NCBI GenBank assembly: GCA_030062745.1
Contig: CP099849.1
Span: 18,522,144 to 18,586,143, forward strand
DNA from: Capitulum mitella
Lineage: Eukaryota > Arthropoda > Thecostraca > Pollicipedomorpha > Pollicipedidae
DNA length: 64,000 nucleotides
Direction: 5' to 3'
In this document: piece by piece, positions 25,301 through 38,300 of the stretch
Layout of the letters: each line of letters opens with the position of its first letter
Position numbering within the stretch: the first letter of the stretch is position 1
The notes under the pieces: generated by a model
What the model was told of the DNA's origin: nothing
Seen by the model: the letters and a program-made list of their open reading frames with translations, nothing else
Database searches by the model: none
Position numbers and translations under genes: made by a program

Positions 25301-28185
25301 GAGCTTTGTCACTGCAGGATTTTTAGTTGCCATTGACCCGACTGCACCAACGGTTTGAAAATTCAGTAACACAGGAGCACTGCTAGCGTCACTTGAACGG
25401 TTCATGGCATTGGTAAAACCAGTGTTTGGTAAAACCAGTGTCTTGAAGGCGTCCTTACCGACCAGTGTTTGGTGTGTATGTGTTATTTTTTACTGGGACT
25501 TGCCTGTGTGTATGCTGCGTCCTACTGGCAGCTCATCAGTCAGGTATTACATGGCCAGTAATTGTGACCCGTTATTGGAGGGGTCTCGGGGACGCTTGTT
25601 TTGAGCTAGTCTTTTTACCGTGACCACATGGTGGCTGCCAGTAAATAATAGCCGGTACCTTTCGATGTGAGCGATTCCCACGCATTGTTTGTCTGTGACG
25701 CTGTTAGGGTGTCCCGGCAGTGGTTAAACCGACCCTTCCCCACGTGTCAGTCACAGCGAACGAAACCCCTGACTGCGCCTCTGTCTGCAGGAGGCTGCCG
25801 GGTGTAAGCCCAAGGGCGGCGCCTGCGGCGGCGACGGCGGCGGTGGCCGGTGTGCCGGTTGCCCGCGCGCGTTGCCCATGGCCTCCGGCGATGCTCAATG
25901 GTCGCTGCCCGACAGCCTGAGCAAGCTATACGCGGCCATGTCTGCCGTGCCTCGCGGCCGCTCTCTGCGCCTAGTGACCGGCAACACGGCCTCAGGTGGG
26001 CCGGAGAGCGCCGCGCGTGCCGCTCCCCCTCCCCCCCCCCCCCCCCACCCCAGCCGGTCGATGGCCTTTGACCTCTGGCTATCGTCGGCTTGGCGATAAT
26101 GCGTACGCTGCTATCTTAACCAGTGGCAGCACGTGCGCTGTAAAGGAAGTAGTGAATGGTGTTTGTTTTTACAGTGGACCCCCGCTATTCGCAAGGGTTA
26201 TGTACCGACCCCCCCGGAATAAGGCGAACGAGCGAATAGACTACTACTCGTAGCTACAGCAAGTTTTGAGGAGTAGCAATAGCCTACTCCTCAAAACCAC
26301 TATTATTACCAAGTTATTCCCAGTGCCTGTAGACCCTCTCCTAGAGAAGTAAATGCATGTTAGGGTACAACTGTGCAGTAAGACATCCTGAAAAAATTCG
26401 CATACATAAACGCAGAGTTACACAAGTCTTACTGGATGCATTGCACAGCGGACACTGCACAGCACATACCTATAACTGCACAGCATAACCATGTACAGAA
26501 CAGTATTTTTCACCGGAAATATACAATAAGATCACTATGAACCGCTATGAACATCTTTCGCTGCGGAAAACGTAGAAGGTATTCTGTGGTTTTGGAAATT
26601 TATTTTCACAAACAGTCCACGAATACACGAATCCACAAATGGCGAACCCTCGAATGGCGGAGTGCTGTATTCAGATCGTTTTGAAGGGACGCTGTTGACG
26701 CGTGATTATGATTTGCCTTCATGGTCATGCAATCTGGCTATTATCTAGCATCGTGTTCATGAACCTTACTTCCTTGTTGGTAAATCAGACGTATATGAGC
26801 TGACTGAATTTATGTTCTGATTTGTGGATTTTATCTGAATGACTGACTGACTGATTAACTGACTGATGTGATTTATTTGCTTTGTTACCAAAGGAGTTCA
26901 CATAACTTTCCCTTCAGGCGATGGCACTTGGCCAGCGTGATAAAAAAATATGTCTTGAAATGTAATGGCAGGATCGAAAGGTGGTCTTCCTGTCACCGTC
27001 GAAAGAGGGAACTGCTCCGTCTTCGCTTCCAGTTTCTCCCTCACTCCTTGCTGTTAAAATCCCACGTGGTCGTGGTACATGAGCTGACGGTTGTCGCCCA
27101 CAAAACGAACGATAATCTTGTTTCGCAGCGGGCCTTGAATTTAAACTGACGTCCCGCCGTTGCCAGGTGTCTACAAAACGGATGGCCCCTTCGACGCGTA
27201 CGTGTCCGTGCTGAAGGTCCCCGAACTCTACAAAATATCCAAGTCATCCAAGTCTGCGACGTTCGGGGCGGCGGTGACCCTCTCTCGGCTGATCGAGGAA
27301 CTTCAGTCTCTCAGCTCGACCGCTGGGTTCCGCCACTGCGGCCAGATGGCCTCCCACCTGCTGGTGGTGGCCAACACGCCGGTGCGCAACATGGGCAGCT
27401 GGGCCGGTAACCTGATGATAAAGCACCAACACCGCGAGTTTCCATCTGACGTCTTCCTGCTGCTGACCGCCGCTCGCGCCAAACTGGTCGTCGGTGAGGA
27501 CCGTTTAATGCTCGGTCATTTAAACCTCTGGCTAGTTTCTGGGTACGGATGGTCCCCTGAAAGGATGTGTTTGATATTAAGTGGACCAAACTTCAGTGTT
27601 GCGTCGATAGCCGGCAGGATTCGGACATCTTGATGCATGGGAATCGAAACAGTCCCTCACTGGTAAAATGAATATGCATTTTGCAGGAATTTGATCCAAA
27701 TGGCTCTTGGGATGATGATAGGGATCAGAGCTCGTGCTAAGCATGTATTACTGCATAGATCCCGACCCCTACAGCGGATCTCATATTTCCAGATAACGTT
27801 AGATTTTGTGACAAGGATTTAATTTGCTGCCGAGAATGGGACACGACCGTCTGACGGTCAGCACCAGTAGCGTATCCACAGGGTAGTGTTAAAGTCAATT
27901 CCTCCTCTCCACCCTTATGTCCGGAGACTTCCAAAAGTTGACTTTTGCCACAAATGATGTTTTTTGGAATAGAATACAAAATAGAAGTGTTGTACTTTTA
28001 TTTCGAAAATCCTCAGTTGTGCTATTTGATAGGGACAGTTCCCCATGTTTGCAATCAAAAGCTAAGAGTGTGTCAAGTTTTCTCTACTTTAACCTTGGCC
28101 CCCCTTCCAAAAAACCTGGCTGCGGCACTGGCCAGCGCAGAGCAAACGGAGACTCTTGAGTCATCCGAGAAAATGCCAGGTTAAG

Positions 28186-28249
<64 letters not shown>

Positions 28250-31200
28250 TGAGTAAACTGCTTTGTTGACGTTAACACGGAGGACGAACTCACGAATTCT
28301 CGTGCACACTGGCGTTGCTTATCCCATTGCCTCGTGAATCTTGACTCGATTATGTGATGATGGGTGGTGGTGAGAGCCCGTTTGGCCAGTTCTGACCGTT
28401 TTGGGGATATGGGATAAACGAGAGAAGATAAGCGTCATGTTACTGGTCCAGGAAAAAAAAACATTTGAACAGGTAAGCGATGTCAGGAATTCCACAGACG
28501 ACAGGACTGATATTAGTCATGCCAAAACATGTATAACTAACGTTTCTGTTTCACTGATAATCCTTTTCTCATCACATCTCTCACACAACGGCAGGCCATC
28601 ACATGACATGCCGTTTTTGTGGCCTCATGCTCAGTGACAGTTATTTCGCAGCTCAATCGGTCTAGCTAATGGAGACTAAGACATGCAATGGCATTGACAG
28701 GACATCAGTCAGCTAAAAACCTACGTTTCAACGCTCACTAATTAATTTCCAACGCTTGTAGTTTGCGTCGTATTAGGCTTCTTATGTTCATCGTGCAATG
28801 TTTAAGTTTTATCGCAAGGTCTTTGTTCACGGATGTCTGGTTTCGCCGTTTATAAGACATAATGCTTCCGATTTTTTATGCAAAAAGAGGGATGTGTGGC
28901 TCGACAGACTCACTGGAAGTAAGGTATTCTTTCCACTACCAGTCACAATACCAAAGGTCAAACAACGAATGTCCCCATCATTTGCTGCCAGCGGAACTTT
29001 CCTCTTGTTGCTTACCCATTTTTAGGCACGTCAGCATTTTGGCGGCGTTTTGGCAGCGTTCTGGCTTGTCGAGGCCTAATTATGATATTTGGAGTTTGGT
29101 TGTCTAGCCGGTACTGGGACGAAGCCCGGTTCGTTCGTCAAAATTGACATTGCAACCCCTGCCACCTGTCTGCGTTTGGCGACAGGCTTTGTGGCCTTTG
29201 ATGCCGTATGATGATGATTCACAAACCACTCAAACAAGTGTGATGACTCACTACTCACTCAAACAAGGCGCCTCGGGACAGGCTGCGACACATGACTGCA
29301 ATGGTCCTGCCATGCCATGGATGATTCACCATTTTTTCCATTCTGTGTCCTTCCTGGGCAGTCAGTGAGTTCCTCGTCACTTGACCCAGCAGAAAAGGAG
29401 GCAATGCGTTTGCTCTCCCACGTTTGCATGACACGTTTAATGATAAAGTGGGAATCAGGGCTTTTTACCGCGTGGTAAGCTCCGTAGTATACAAATGATG
29501 TCCATCTTAGCTCAGCTTGTGAAACAGAATGCAGTGTTGTAAGATCGCTGGTAATGTGCTTCGATCGGGATAATATAGCGATTTTCGTCAGGGATTACTT
29601 TTATGGTAAGCATGGGGTTAGAATTACGTCTAGCCTCCAAAGCGCAGGATAATTACGTTTTCTTCGAGCATGCATGTTTTTCGTCTATACGTTATACAGT
29701 GTAGTAGACGGTGGTTTTCGTATTTACGTTGTAGCCGATGCGAAAGGAGCCGCAATGGAGATGGATGTGGAGGAGCTCCTCAAGATCGACATGGACCGGA
29801 AAGTGATCCTGTCGATGACGCTGCCGGCCCTCGATGAGGACAAGTACATCTTCAAGTCTTACAAGGTGCGAGTGCCAATGTGGCGGCAGTCTTGGCCGTC
29901 TTCTCACACGTTCAGTCAGGCGTTAGTCAAAACTTCTCGCCGTGGTGGCTGTGGAGTCAGCAGACATGTTACCTACCATTGGGCTAAAAATAATTTGTAG
30001 CCGTCATGACTGATTAGTGCTATCTAATCGTCGTTTTCCTAAAACGGTTCCAGCCTGGTCGGAACAACCATCGCAGTAGACTCCGAGGAGCATACTCAGA
30101 ACACGTCGCTTTTCGCATCTCGTTTTCCTCGACCGCTCGGTCACAGGTTTTGTTACGTTATAGGGTGACTGGCGTCTCACGTACACGGTTACCCTATCCA
30201 CGTACGTGACTCCGTGGTTCGGGTCGCCAGATCACGCCGCGTGCCGTGAGCGCGCACGCCTACGTGAACGCGGCCTTCCTGCTGCCTGTGGACCGCGCCA
30301 GCTTCGTCGTGACGGAGAAACCGACCGTACTGTTCGGCGGCATCAGCAGCTCGTTCGTGAGTGCTGCCACAGACCCGCCGACCAGGCATCAGACGGCCGG
30401 CGGCCTCTTTGGTGACCCTCCACGCTATATCACCAATGGCAATTGTTTTTTTTTTGTTTTGCTGGTGGTGATGGCTACGATGGCGATCCTAGGACAGGGC
30501 TTGAGGTTCACGCTGTTATTTCTGGGGTTGTAGTGGACGTCGAGACGTTCATTGAACACCAATCAGGCTTGTACAAAAGGTCGGAAATTGTTTTGCGCAA
30601 ACGAAGAATCATTCTGAACAAAGCTACTTTGCTCTTCTCAGTGCTGATTCAGATTGAGAATGCGGTCTCACAAAAGATAATCTTACCTTGGTGACTCGGG
30701 GTTCTGCAGGTGCACGCGTCTGCCACGGAGGCCTACCTGACTGGGAAGAGCCTGCTGGAGCCCTCCACTGTGCAGGGCGCGCTGGCAGCGCTTAAGGCTG
30801 AGGTCAAGCCCCACCCAGACCCGGAGCTGGCTGACGTGAAGTATCGAGCCAACCTCACCGTCAGTCTGCTCTACAAGGTTGGTACAGCACCGGGCAAAGG
30901 CGGCAAATGACAAGCGCGAGTGCGAGTGCTGAGAGGGCATCATAGGAAGTGTGCATATTTATCGGAGGTAGAACTTGAAAGCGAGTGCTTCTTTCATGTG
31001 TCTCAGTATCGCGACGCCAATTTATTTATGGGGCATTTCTTCTCATGCGGGATGTTTCCTGAATCTTGGGCTGGTTTTGCCTTTTGCTTTTTGAGATGCT
31101 TTAATGTAGTTAATTTCCTTGTACAGTATTCTGTAAAATTTTGAGTTTGATGTATTTTGTTAGAATCATTGAACTTTAGTTTGGTTGAAGGCACACAGGA

Positions 31201-32301
31201 AGGTCACTGAACGTATCACAAAATGCAGCAGTGAAGGAGTTGTTAATGAAATATATTTAGATCACCTTTAAGCCCAGTACAAGACATGAGTGGACAACCT
31301 TATGGTTCTTTGAGTTGTGGTTGCGTTGGGTTGTGGAAGCGAAGCTCCAGGTCATTGTCGATTCTGTCCTGATGAGCATTGCCGTCAAATAAGCCAGAAA
31401 CGTTGGAGCATCCCAAAAGTTTCTTGGGGGGAGAGGGGCAAAGAAGTTTTTTCCATAATGTTAGTGTTAAATTTTCAACAAAGTGGAGATAATGGCCCCG
31501 TTGGTCACCGCTCATGGGTAAGTGTGCTGTTGGATTCCGGAAAACTCAGTGACATTTCGCGACTTTATGTTTTTTTTTAAGCCGAACGGATTCAATATGC
31601 GTTAAAAATATGCGTTAATATGCGGTAAAGTATAAGTTAATATTTGGCAACGTTGGCAGATATTTACCTATCTACGGTACGGTACCTACCTATCTACCTA
31701 CCTGGCATATTTTATCTACGCATTTTCGCTTCCAGGCCTATAGCACTGTGTAGGACAAATTAATGTTGCGCTGGAAAACTATTTACCGATTTTTTTTACC
31801 AATATGGTATTCTCAGCTTCACAACGCTACACTTTATCGCAGCTGAATGATATGGACGTCAGATGGCTGTATATCTTGTGGCTCATCGCTGTTGTCGTTG
31901 GTGTTTAGGTAAAACTGATGTGAAAAACATCCATTCCAAAGAAACATCCTCATAAGCGTAACCATTTTAATCTCTTAACAACATAACGTCATGATTCCGC
32001 TCATTGCTTTCATACTGCATGTGCAGATTCTACCTCTGAATATGTTTGTGGACTTGAGGATGGCTGTTTGACACGCGTGCCAATGTGTCCAGTAATTCAA
32101 CTGAACAGTTCTGTACGTGTTCTGCAGGTGATTCTGCACGTGCTGGGCGACAGGGTGCCGGCTCACCTCCGTTCAGGAGGCCAGGACATCTCGCGTCCTC
32201 TGGTCATCGGCTCACAGAAGTTCGACACTGACAAGGACCTGTGGCCTGTCAACAAGCCAGTGCCGAAACTGGAGGCGCAGGCCCAAACAGCTGGTGCGTG
32301 C

Positions 32302-32354
<53 letters not shown>

Positions 32355-35300
32355 CCCGAGCAGTTTGATAAGGTGATTGGGTGAAGTAGGGCATTTACGG
32401 CAGTGTCAGAATTGGAGGTGTAAATGGCCAGCAAGTTTCTGTATCGTACATGAATTTGAGATAAGGTGTATGAAAAATGCCGACCACCCCTGATGGACGG
32501 TACCGATCAGTGGTTCTTTCATTGGCTGACAAGTTTTTGCACGAGCACGTCACCTACCATCCGAAATTTGCCATCCTGGTACCTTAAGTTGGTGCGTCAG
32601 CATTTACCAGCATTTACCAATGGAAACTTAACCCTCGCCAAGACATGGGAGGGATGTATCCCCTTGATATTTTTCGCCAAACCGCGAAAAGGCTGGTACC
32701 GACTGCTTCTATCGCTGGGAAATTTTTGCAGAACTGACTGAGGCCTTCTTACGTATTTTCTGAAAACTGGAGGTCGTCACCTTGCCAGTTTCTTTAACTG
32801 CGACTTTTTCGAGGACGTTGTCCATTATTTTACAGTTCAGTCAGTAGTAGTACACAGAACAGCATTTTGCGATCCTCGTTCTTAATATTATGCCTGCATG
32901 CCACCCATAGTGTAAGTGGCCACTGAACATTGGCCTCCTGGGTGAGGTTTTTGGAAAATGATTTTGGGTGCCCAAAAGACATATGGGGACATCCATATGC
33001 ATTACGTATCGGGAAGGGGAGGTGGTCGAGATAGGCGTCTATGCCTAAAATTCAGAGAAATGAATCTAAAAAGGTATCACGGGAGGTAAACTGCAGAATG
33101 ATGTGTTACGTAAATCATGGGTCACTATGGCGACGACATCCTTACAGGGAATATTTCTGTTTTCCCGTTACCCCCAAAGCACACTCGTAGAAATATTTAA
33201 GATGTTTTATGAATTATGATGTGAATGGAAAGTGCATTTTGGTCGCTGTATTTATCGACATCGTTATCGGTACGCGAAATACAGTAACACCTTATCAGAG
33301 AAAGGAACCAATCGGCGAGCAGAAAATACATACGTAGGTAAGCTTTGGACGCACCTGATACTTATCCATCACTCTGCCTTGCTGTACCACATCCAGTCAG
33401 AAAGGGCAGCGACGACTGTTTTGACAAGCAACACCAACGTATTTTGACCCATTCACGTAATGCGTACCTGCAGGGAAAATTCGTGGAACTGTAGTGGCCG
33501 TCTTCATAATTTCGATGTTCGTAACTGCTGTGAGCTTCGTCATCGCTGAGCTAAGACTAGCTAAAAGCTAAATGAAAAGAAACTGGGGTAAAGAGATAAA
33601 ACTTGGGCTGGCAGCCAGCGTACTTACTCGAGTAAAATATGAGCTAACGAGAGCGAGCTGGCAAGAATGAATGGTGCCTGCTCTTCGTTTCATAACAATG
33701 CCCTCTTCAGTCGCACGAGTACAGGTAAAAAAACGATTTGAATAGATACACTCTCTTTGATGGAGGACCTTGCTCCAGGACGCAACTTGACACAATTTTA
33801 CTTCGAGGATGGTGAGGAAAAGCAATTGGTGGGCGACAGTGGAGTAAATGAATTCCGATTATTGCTGATAAAGCGGATTTTAGGTGATAAACATCATGGA
33901 TCCAAGAACATAACTACACTTGGATAGTTAACCCGCCCTCCCCCGAAGTTTTTTCTGGGATTGCGAGAGAACGAACAAACACAAAGCCACGAAACCTTGT
34001 GTACCTTTTGCTTGATCGTTTCTACACCCTGTGTAGAAGTTTTGACCTCAGGCCAGGTCAGGTGCCTGACCTAGGTCAGGTCAAACGGACCTTTGTCCAG
34101 AAAAGTTTAGCGCTTTGTAACTTTTTCTCAAAACAAGATATCGCAATAATACCTTCAGGTATTAGTGATCTTGATAGATGCAACAAATCTGCTATCTCAC
34201 ATCTTTAGGAATTTTCCGGGTCATTGACCTAAGGTGACGCCCATTTTTTAGGCATGTCGTTTTTTCAGAAATTGACGGAATGTTTGTGTTATTTGATAAC
34301 TAAACATGCTATTTCATAACATTTTTAGTGTGGAGTGAAGCAGACATCTAGTTACCGTCATTGGACAAAGTATTAATGACTTCCAGCCATTGACCTTAGG
34401 TCAGGTCACGAATAACTGTTGTGAGCCAAAATGTACCACCGTCAAAATCAGCGATGAATTACTCAGAATGGGTTGAATATGGCAGAACTGGCTTGCACTG
34501 ACGTAAGTAATACCAGGAACCTCAAAAAGTAAAAAAAAAAATGCATAGTTTGGAAATAAACATGCTCTCGCGAATAAAGCTCTGCCAATTGTGTAGATTG
34601 TTAACTCATTAATTTTTCCAAAATTCCAACATGAAAAACCATCACGACATCCACTAAGATCAATAACATTTACATGGATAGGCTTTTTCGCGAAAATAAA
34701 GGGACGCTAAAATTAGTTCCCGTCAATTTCTTACTGCGTACGGCTGCGGCACATGCCGACAGCCGGCGGCGAAAATTGCCGTGTCTTTAACTCAACGTTT
34801 CCGCGTATATATTGAACGAATCAGAGAAATTAGATTTGTATCGGCATTTGCGGACCTTTATTTGTGCGCTGTTGTCTTCACCTATACGTCATTAACCACA
34901 GCCCTTGAGATTCAGGCCATTTCTCGTTGTCATGCAGTCGGCTATGAGAAAACATATATAGGGCGTAAATTGCTTACATATTGTCTAAAACTAAAAATGA
35001 GACGAGTTTCGAGCTCTACTCGTCACAAGCTTTCCAGCGGTGTGCTGATTTTTATCGTGCGACCAACCGTTCGTGAGTTAGAGGGGGGCAGCCAACTGCC
35101 CCCCTCCCAGTCGAACGTGATCGTGGCCGACCGACGGTCGTGCGCGGGTTAAACATACTTAAAGTTGTGGGTGCCAAAGTCGTATTGTGCCCATTTCCAT
35201 TTTATGGGTGCCGGGGCACCACAGAGATAGGAAACCACACCGTTGATTGGTCTATTGGCTCAAGGTCATATTAGTTCAGGGGAAACTACACCATTGATTG

Positions 35301-38300
35301 TTTTGTTTGTTCAAGGTCATATTAGGTTAAATTCATGAGTTTAGATTACTGATTTTGTACATTCTATTTACCTGCAAAAATCAGATCATTTGGAAGCTTT
35401 TATTTGCATAAAAACATTAATTTCAGTCGTTAACTATCGCCGAAAGTCGTTATTGATCCCGCAAAAGAAAAAAAAATAAGACTTTCCAATGGAAACCAGA
35501 ATTCACTGACATGACCTCTTTCGATGTCACAGCTACAACGTCCCTATGTGACGTAAAAGAGTCATACTGGATGTAATTTTGTAGCCACAGGAATACGCGT
35601 GTTTTGGTTTCATTGCTCTGCCACCTCAGGTTTGGAAATGTGTGGTGGACCGTTCTCCCCCCCCTCGGACAGTCGGAGATGGCGAAATCGCGACTGCTGG
35701 CGAGTGTTAACATGGACAAAGCATCGAAAGTTGTCTGCATTCATTAGTAGCGAAGTTCACTCCAGTTTTATCAGAGTCTCGTGCGCGTTCCGTGGTGCCT
35801 CTGGACCTGATTGTCGCTGCCCTCTGCTGAAAGCTCCATCCCCGTTTCATAGTTGATGAGTTTTCACTCCCTGGGGTGTTTACGGAGCTTTTAGCTCCCT
35901 CTTAAAGTTCCGAGCCCATTTCATGGCGCCTCTGACATGTTCGCCTCTGCTTCAGGTGAGGCCGAGTACATCAACGACCAGGAACCGCTGGTCGGCGAGG
36001 TCCACGGTGCCTTCGTCATCAGCACCGTGGCGAAGGCCAAACTAAAGTCGGTCGACGCCAGCGCCGCCCTGGTGAGTGGCAGCTGAACTGTCGAGTTCTC
36101 CGACATCTTACGAGGTAGAGTTGCGCACCTCGCTTCGTTTGCTGTGCCATGTCTCACTACTAATGAAGAAATAGAAGCCGCTCAGCCACGATTTCGAGCT
36201 TGTCTGTGGTTCGGTTTGTGTCGCTTTTGAGACCTTATGCCTTTAACACCAAGCATTAGATATGTAAGTATGCACCTATATATTGTGTAACTTGCAGTAG
36301 GGGAATACACAAGTACTTTTCGAAAACAGTATTCAAGGTGGTTCAAGTATGCTGGTATGTTTCCTTCAGTACTCTGTCTACCGTACTGAGCTACTATTTA
36401 AAGAAAGTGTTGTTGTTCAGGCTGTGGAAGGAGTAAGAGGATTTTTCACTGCCAAGGACGTCCCAGGATCAAACAAAAGTCGTGGCGAGAAAAACCTTGA
36501 AGAGGCAAGTGGCGGTTTATGTCATTGGAATGCGTTTTAAATGCCATGTGTTTTAAATATGCGTTTCCCTCGTTTAATCCGAATTCATTCGCATTTTGCC
36601 TTCAGCAGGCTAATACGTGGATCGTGATTACGCTAAAAAAATCGCGAAAGCCGTTCTTAAAAGATCCGCGATCTTCGTCATTGTGCTGTAATTCATGTTG
36701 CTTTTCGTTGCGTGCAACAGGTATTGGCAGTAGCTGTCTGACAGCACGCATGTCATATCATGCAAAGACCCAGGATTTGGAAAAACTGAGGGCGCGTTAC
36801 GAAGGACGCAGAGTAGTTCCTGACAATCATGGCAAACGTCTCCCAGGTGGCCTTTTTGACGGTCATCCTTATTTTTAGCTGTTCGCCACGGACAAGATCC
36901 AGTACTGCGGCCAGTCAATCGGCCTAGTGGTAGCCGATACTTTCGAGATCGCCCGCAAGGCGGCAGCACTGGTGAAGGTGGAGTACACCGACGTGGAACG
37001 TCCGATTCTGACGATCAAAGAAGCGATGGACCAGAGCCCGGACGCCGTGAAGCCCGACATGTTTATGAAAATCGAGCTGAAAACTGGAGACGCGGACGGT
37101 GAGTGGCGGAACGGTGTTTGCGAGTGGAGAACACAGCCGATGTGTGACATCAACCGAGAAGGTCGGTGAAACTGGGCACTAGGCAGGCACAGTGGGGAGC
37201 TCACTGGGGAGAAATGGTACGCTCCTTCAGGACTGTTTAAAGAATGGTGAAAAGGCTCACGTCCAACAGAAACGTTCTCTGCAACAGTGACAGGTTTGTC
37301 CTAGCAGAAATCGGTGGACTTCTAGGAGTTGGGCAACACGAATCCCACATAACCCGACGACCATCGTTCTCCTGTATGCCCCGATGCCGGCTGGGTCGGC
37401 TTTCTCAAGTCGTCTCACGTGTTGCCGATGACCAGTAAGCAGAGCTGACCGCTTATTCTCCCTCAGAGGCCATCTCGGCCGCCCCTCGCCAGCTGTCCGG
37501 AGAGTTCGAGATCGGCGGCCAGTACCACTTCTACATGGAGACGCAGACGGTGCGGGTGGTGCCGTGCGAGGACGACCAGCTGACCGTCTACAGCGCCACG
37601 CAGGACATGCGCGACACCCACCAGACCGTGGCTCGCACCCTCAACATGCCCGCCAACAAGTACGACCTCTGGCGTCACGCGTCAGGCCGGCCTGCGTCAG
37701 TTGATCCGACACTGATGCGTTTTTCGTTTCGTGAAGGGACTTACTGACTGTCAGCGTGGTGGCAGTGAAGTCGCGGACGATTGTCCTTAGTCGTGGATCA
37801 TTGACCTGATTTGCTCTTTCCTTACCACCACCGCACCGCCACTGGTTCTACTTCATGCAGCCTGGTGGACCTTCTGCTCATTACTCATGCAAACTTGTCT
37901 CGGGAAATCTTAACGCACGTGTTGTGTGCGTTTTTTTTTTAACTCCACATCTTTTCAGAATAAACATGGTGGTTCGCCGTTTGGGTGGTGGGTACGGAGG
38001 CAAGCTGGCCTTCTCGTCTCCTGTGGCAGCCAGCGCCGCCCTGGCGGCCGTCAAGCTAAACAGACCGGTTCGCATTGTGCTGGACGTGGAGACCAACATG
38101 GAGATGTTCGGAGGCCGGCTGCCCTACCTGATCCAGTACAAGGTCGGTTAGTGGCGGCCGGTCCGTCACTGTGGAACGCAACCTGGTCTCCGCATGTGCG
38201 GCTGCGGAAACGTGTGTGTCCACGCCTTTGTCGCACGATGAAGCGTCTGACAGTACATGAGATGAAACACCATTCAGATGTCATCTGGATGCCGATCTTA

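Noticed and set aside
34781..35152. Open frame shared by two TTAA elements (also 57260-57550), suggesting a conserved small protein
   Set aside because: The two translations align, but most DNA differences change amino acids and the upstream parts diverge, so there is no sign of selection on the protein. The open frame is best explained by shared ancestry of the repeat.
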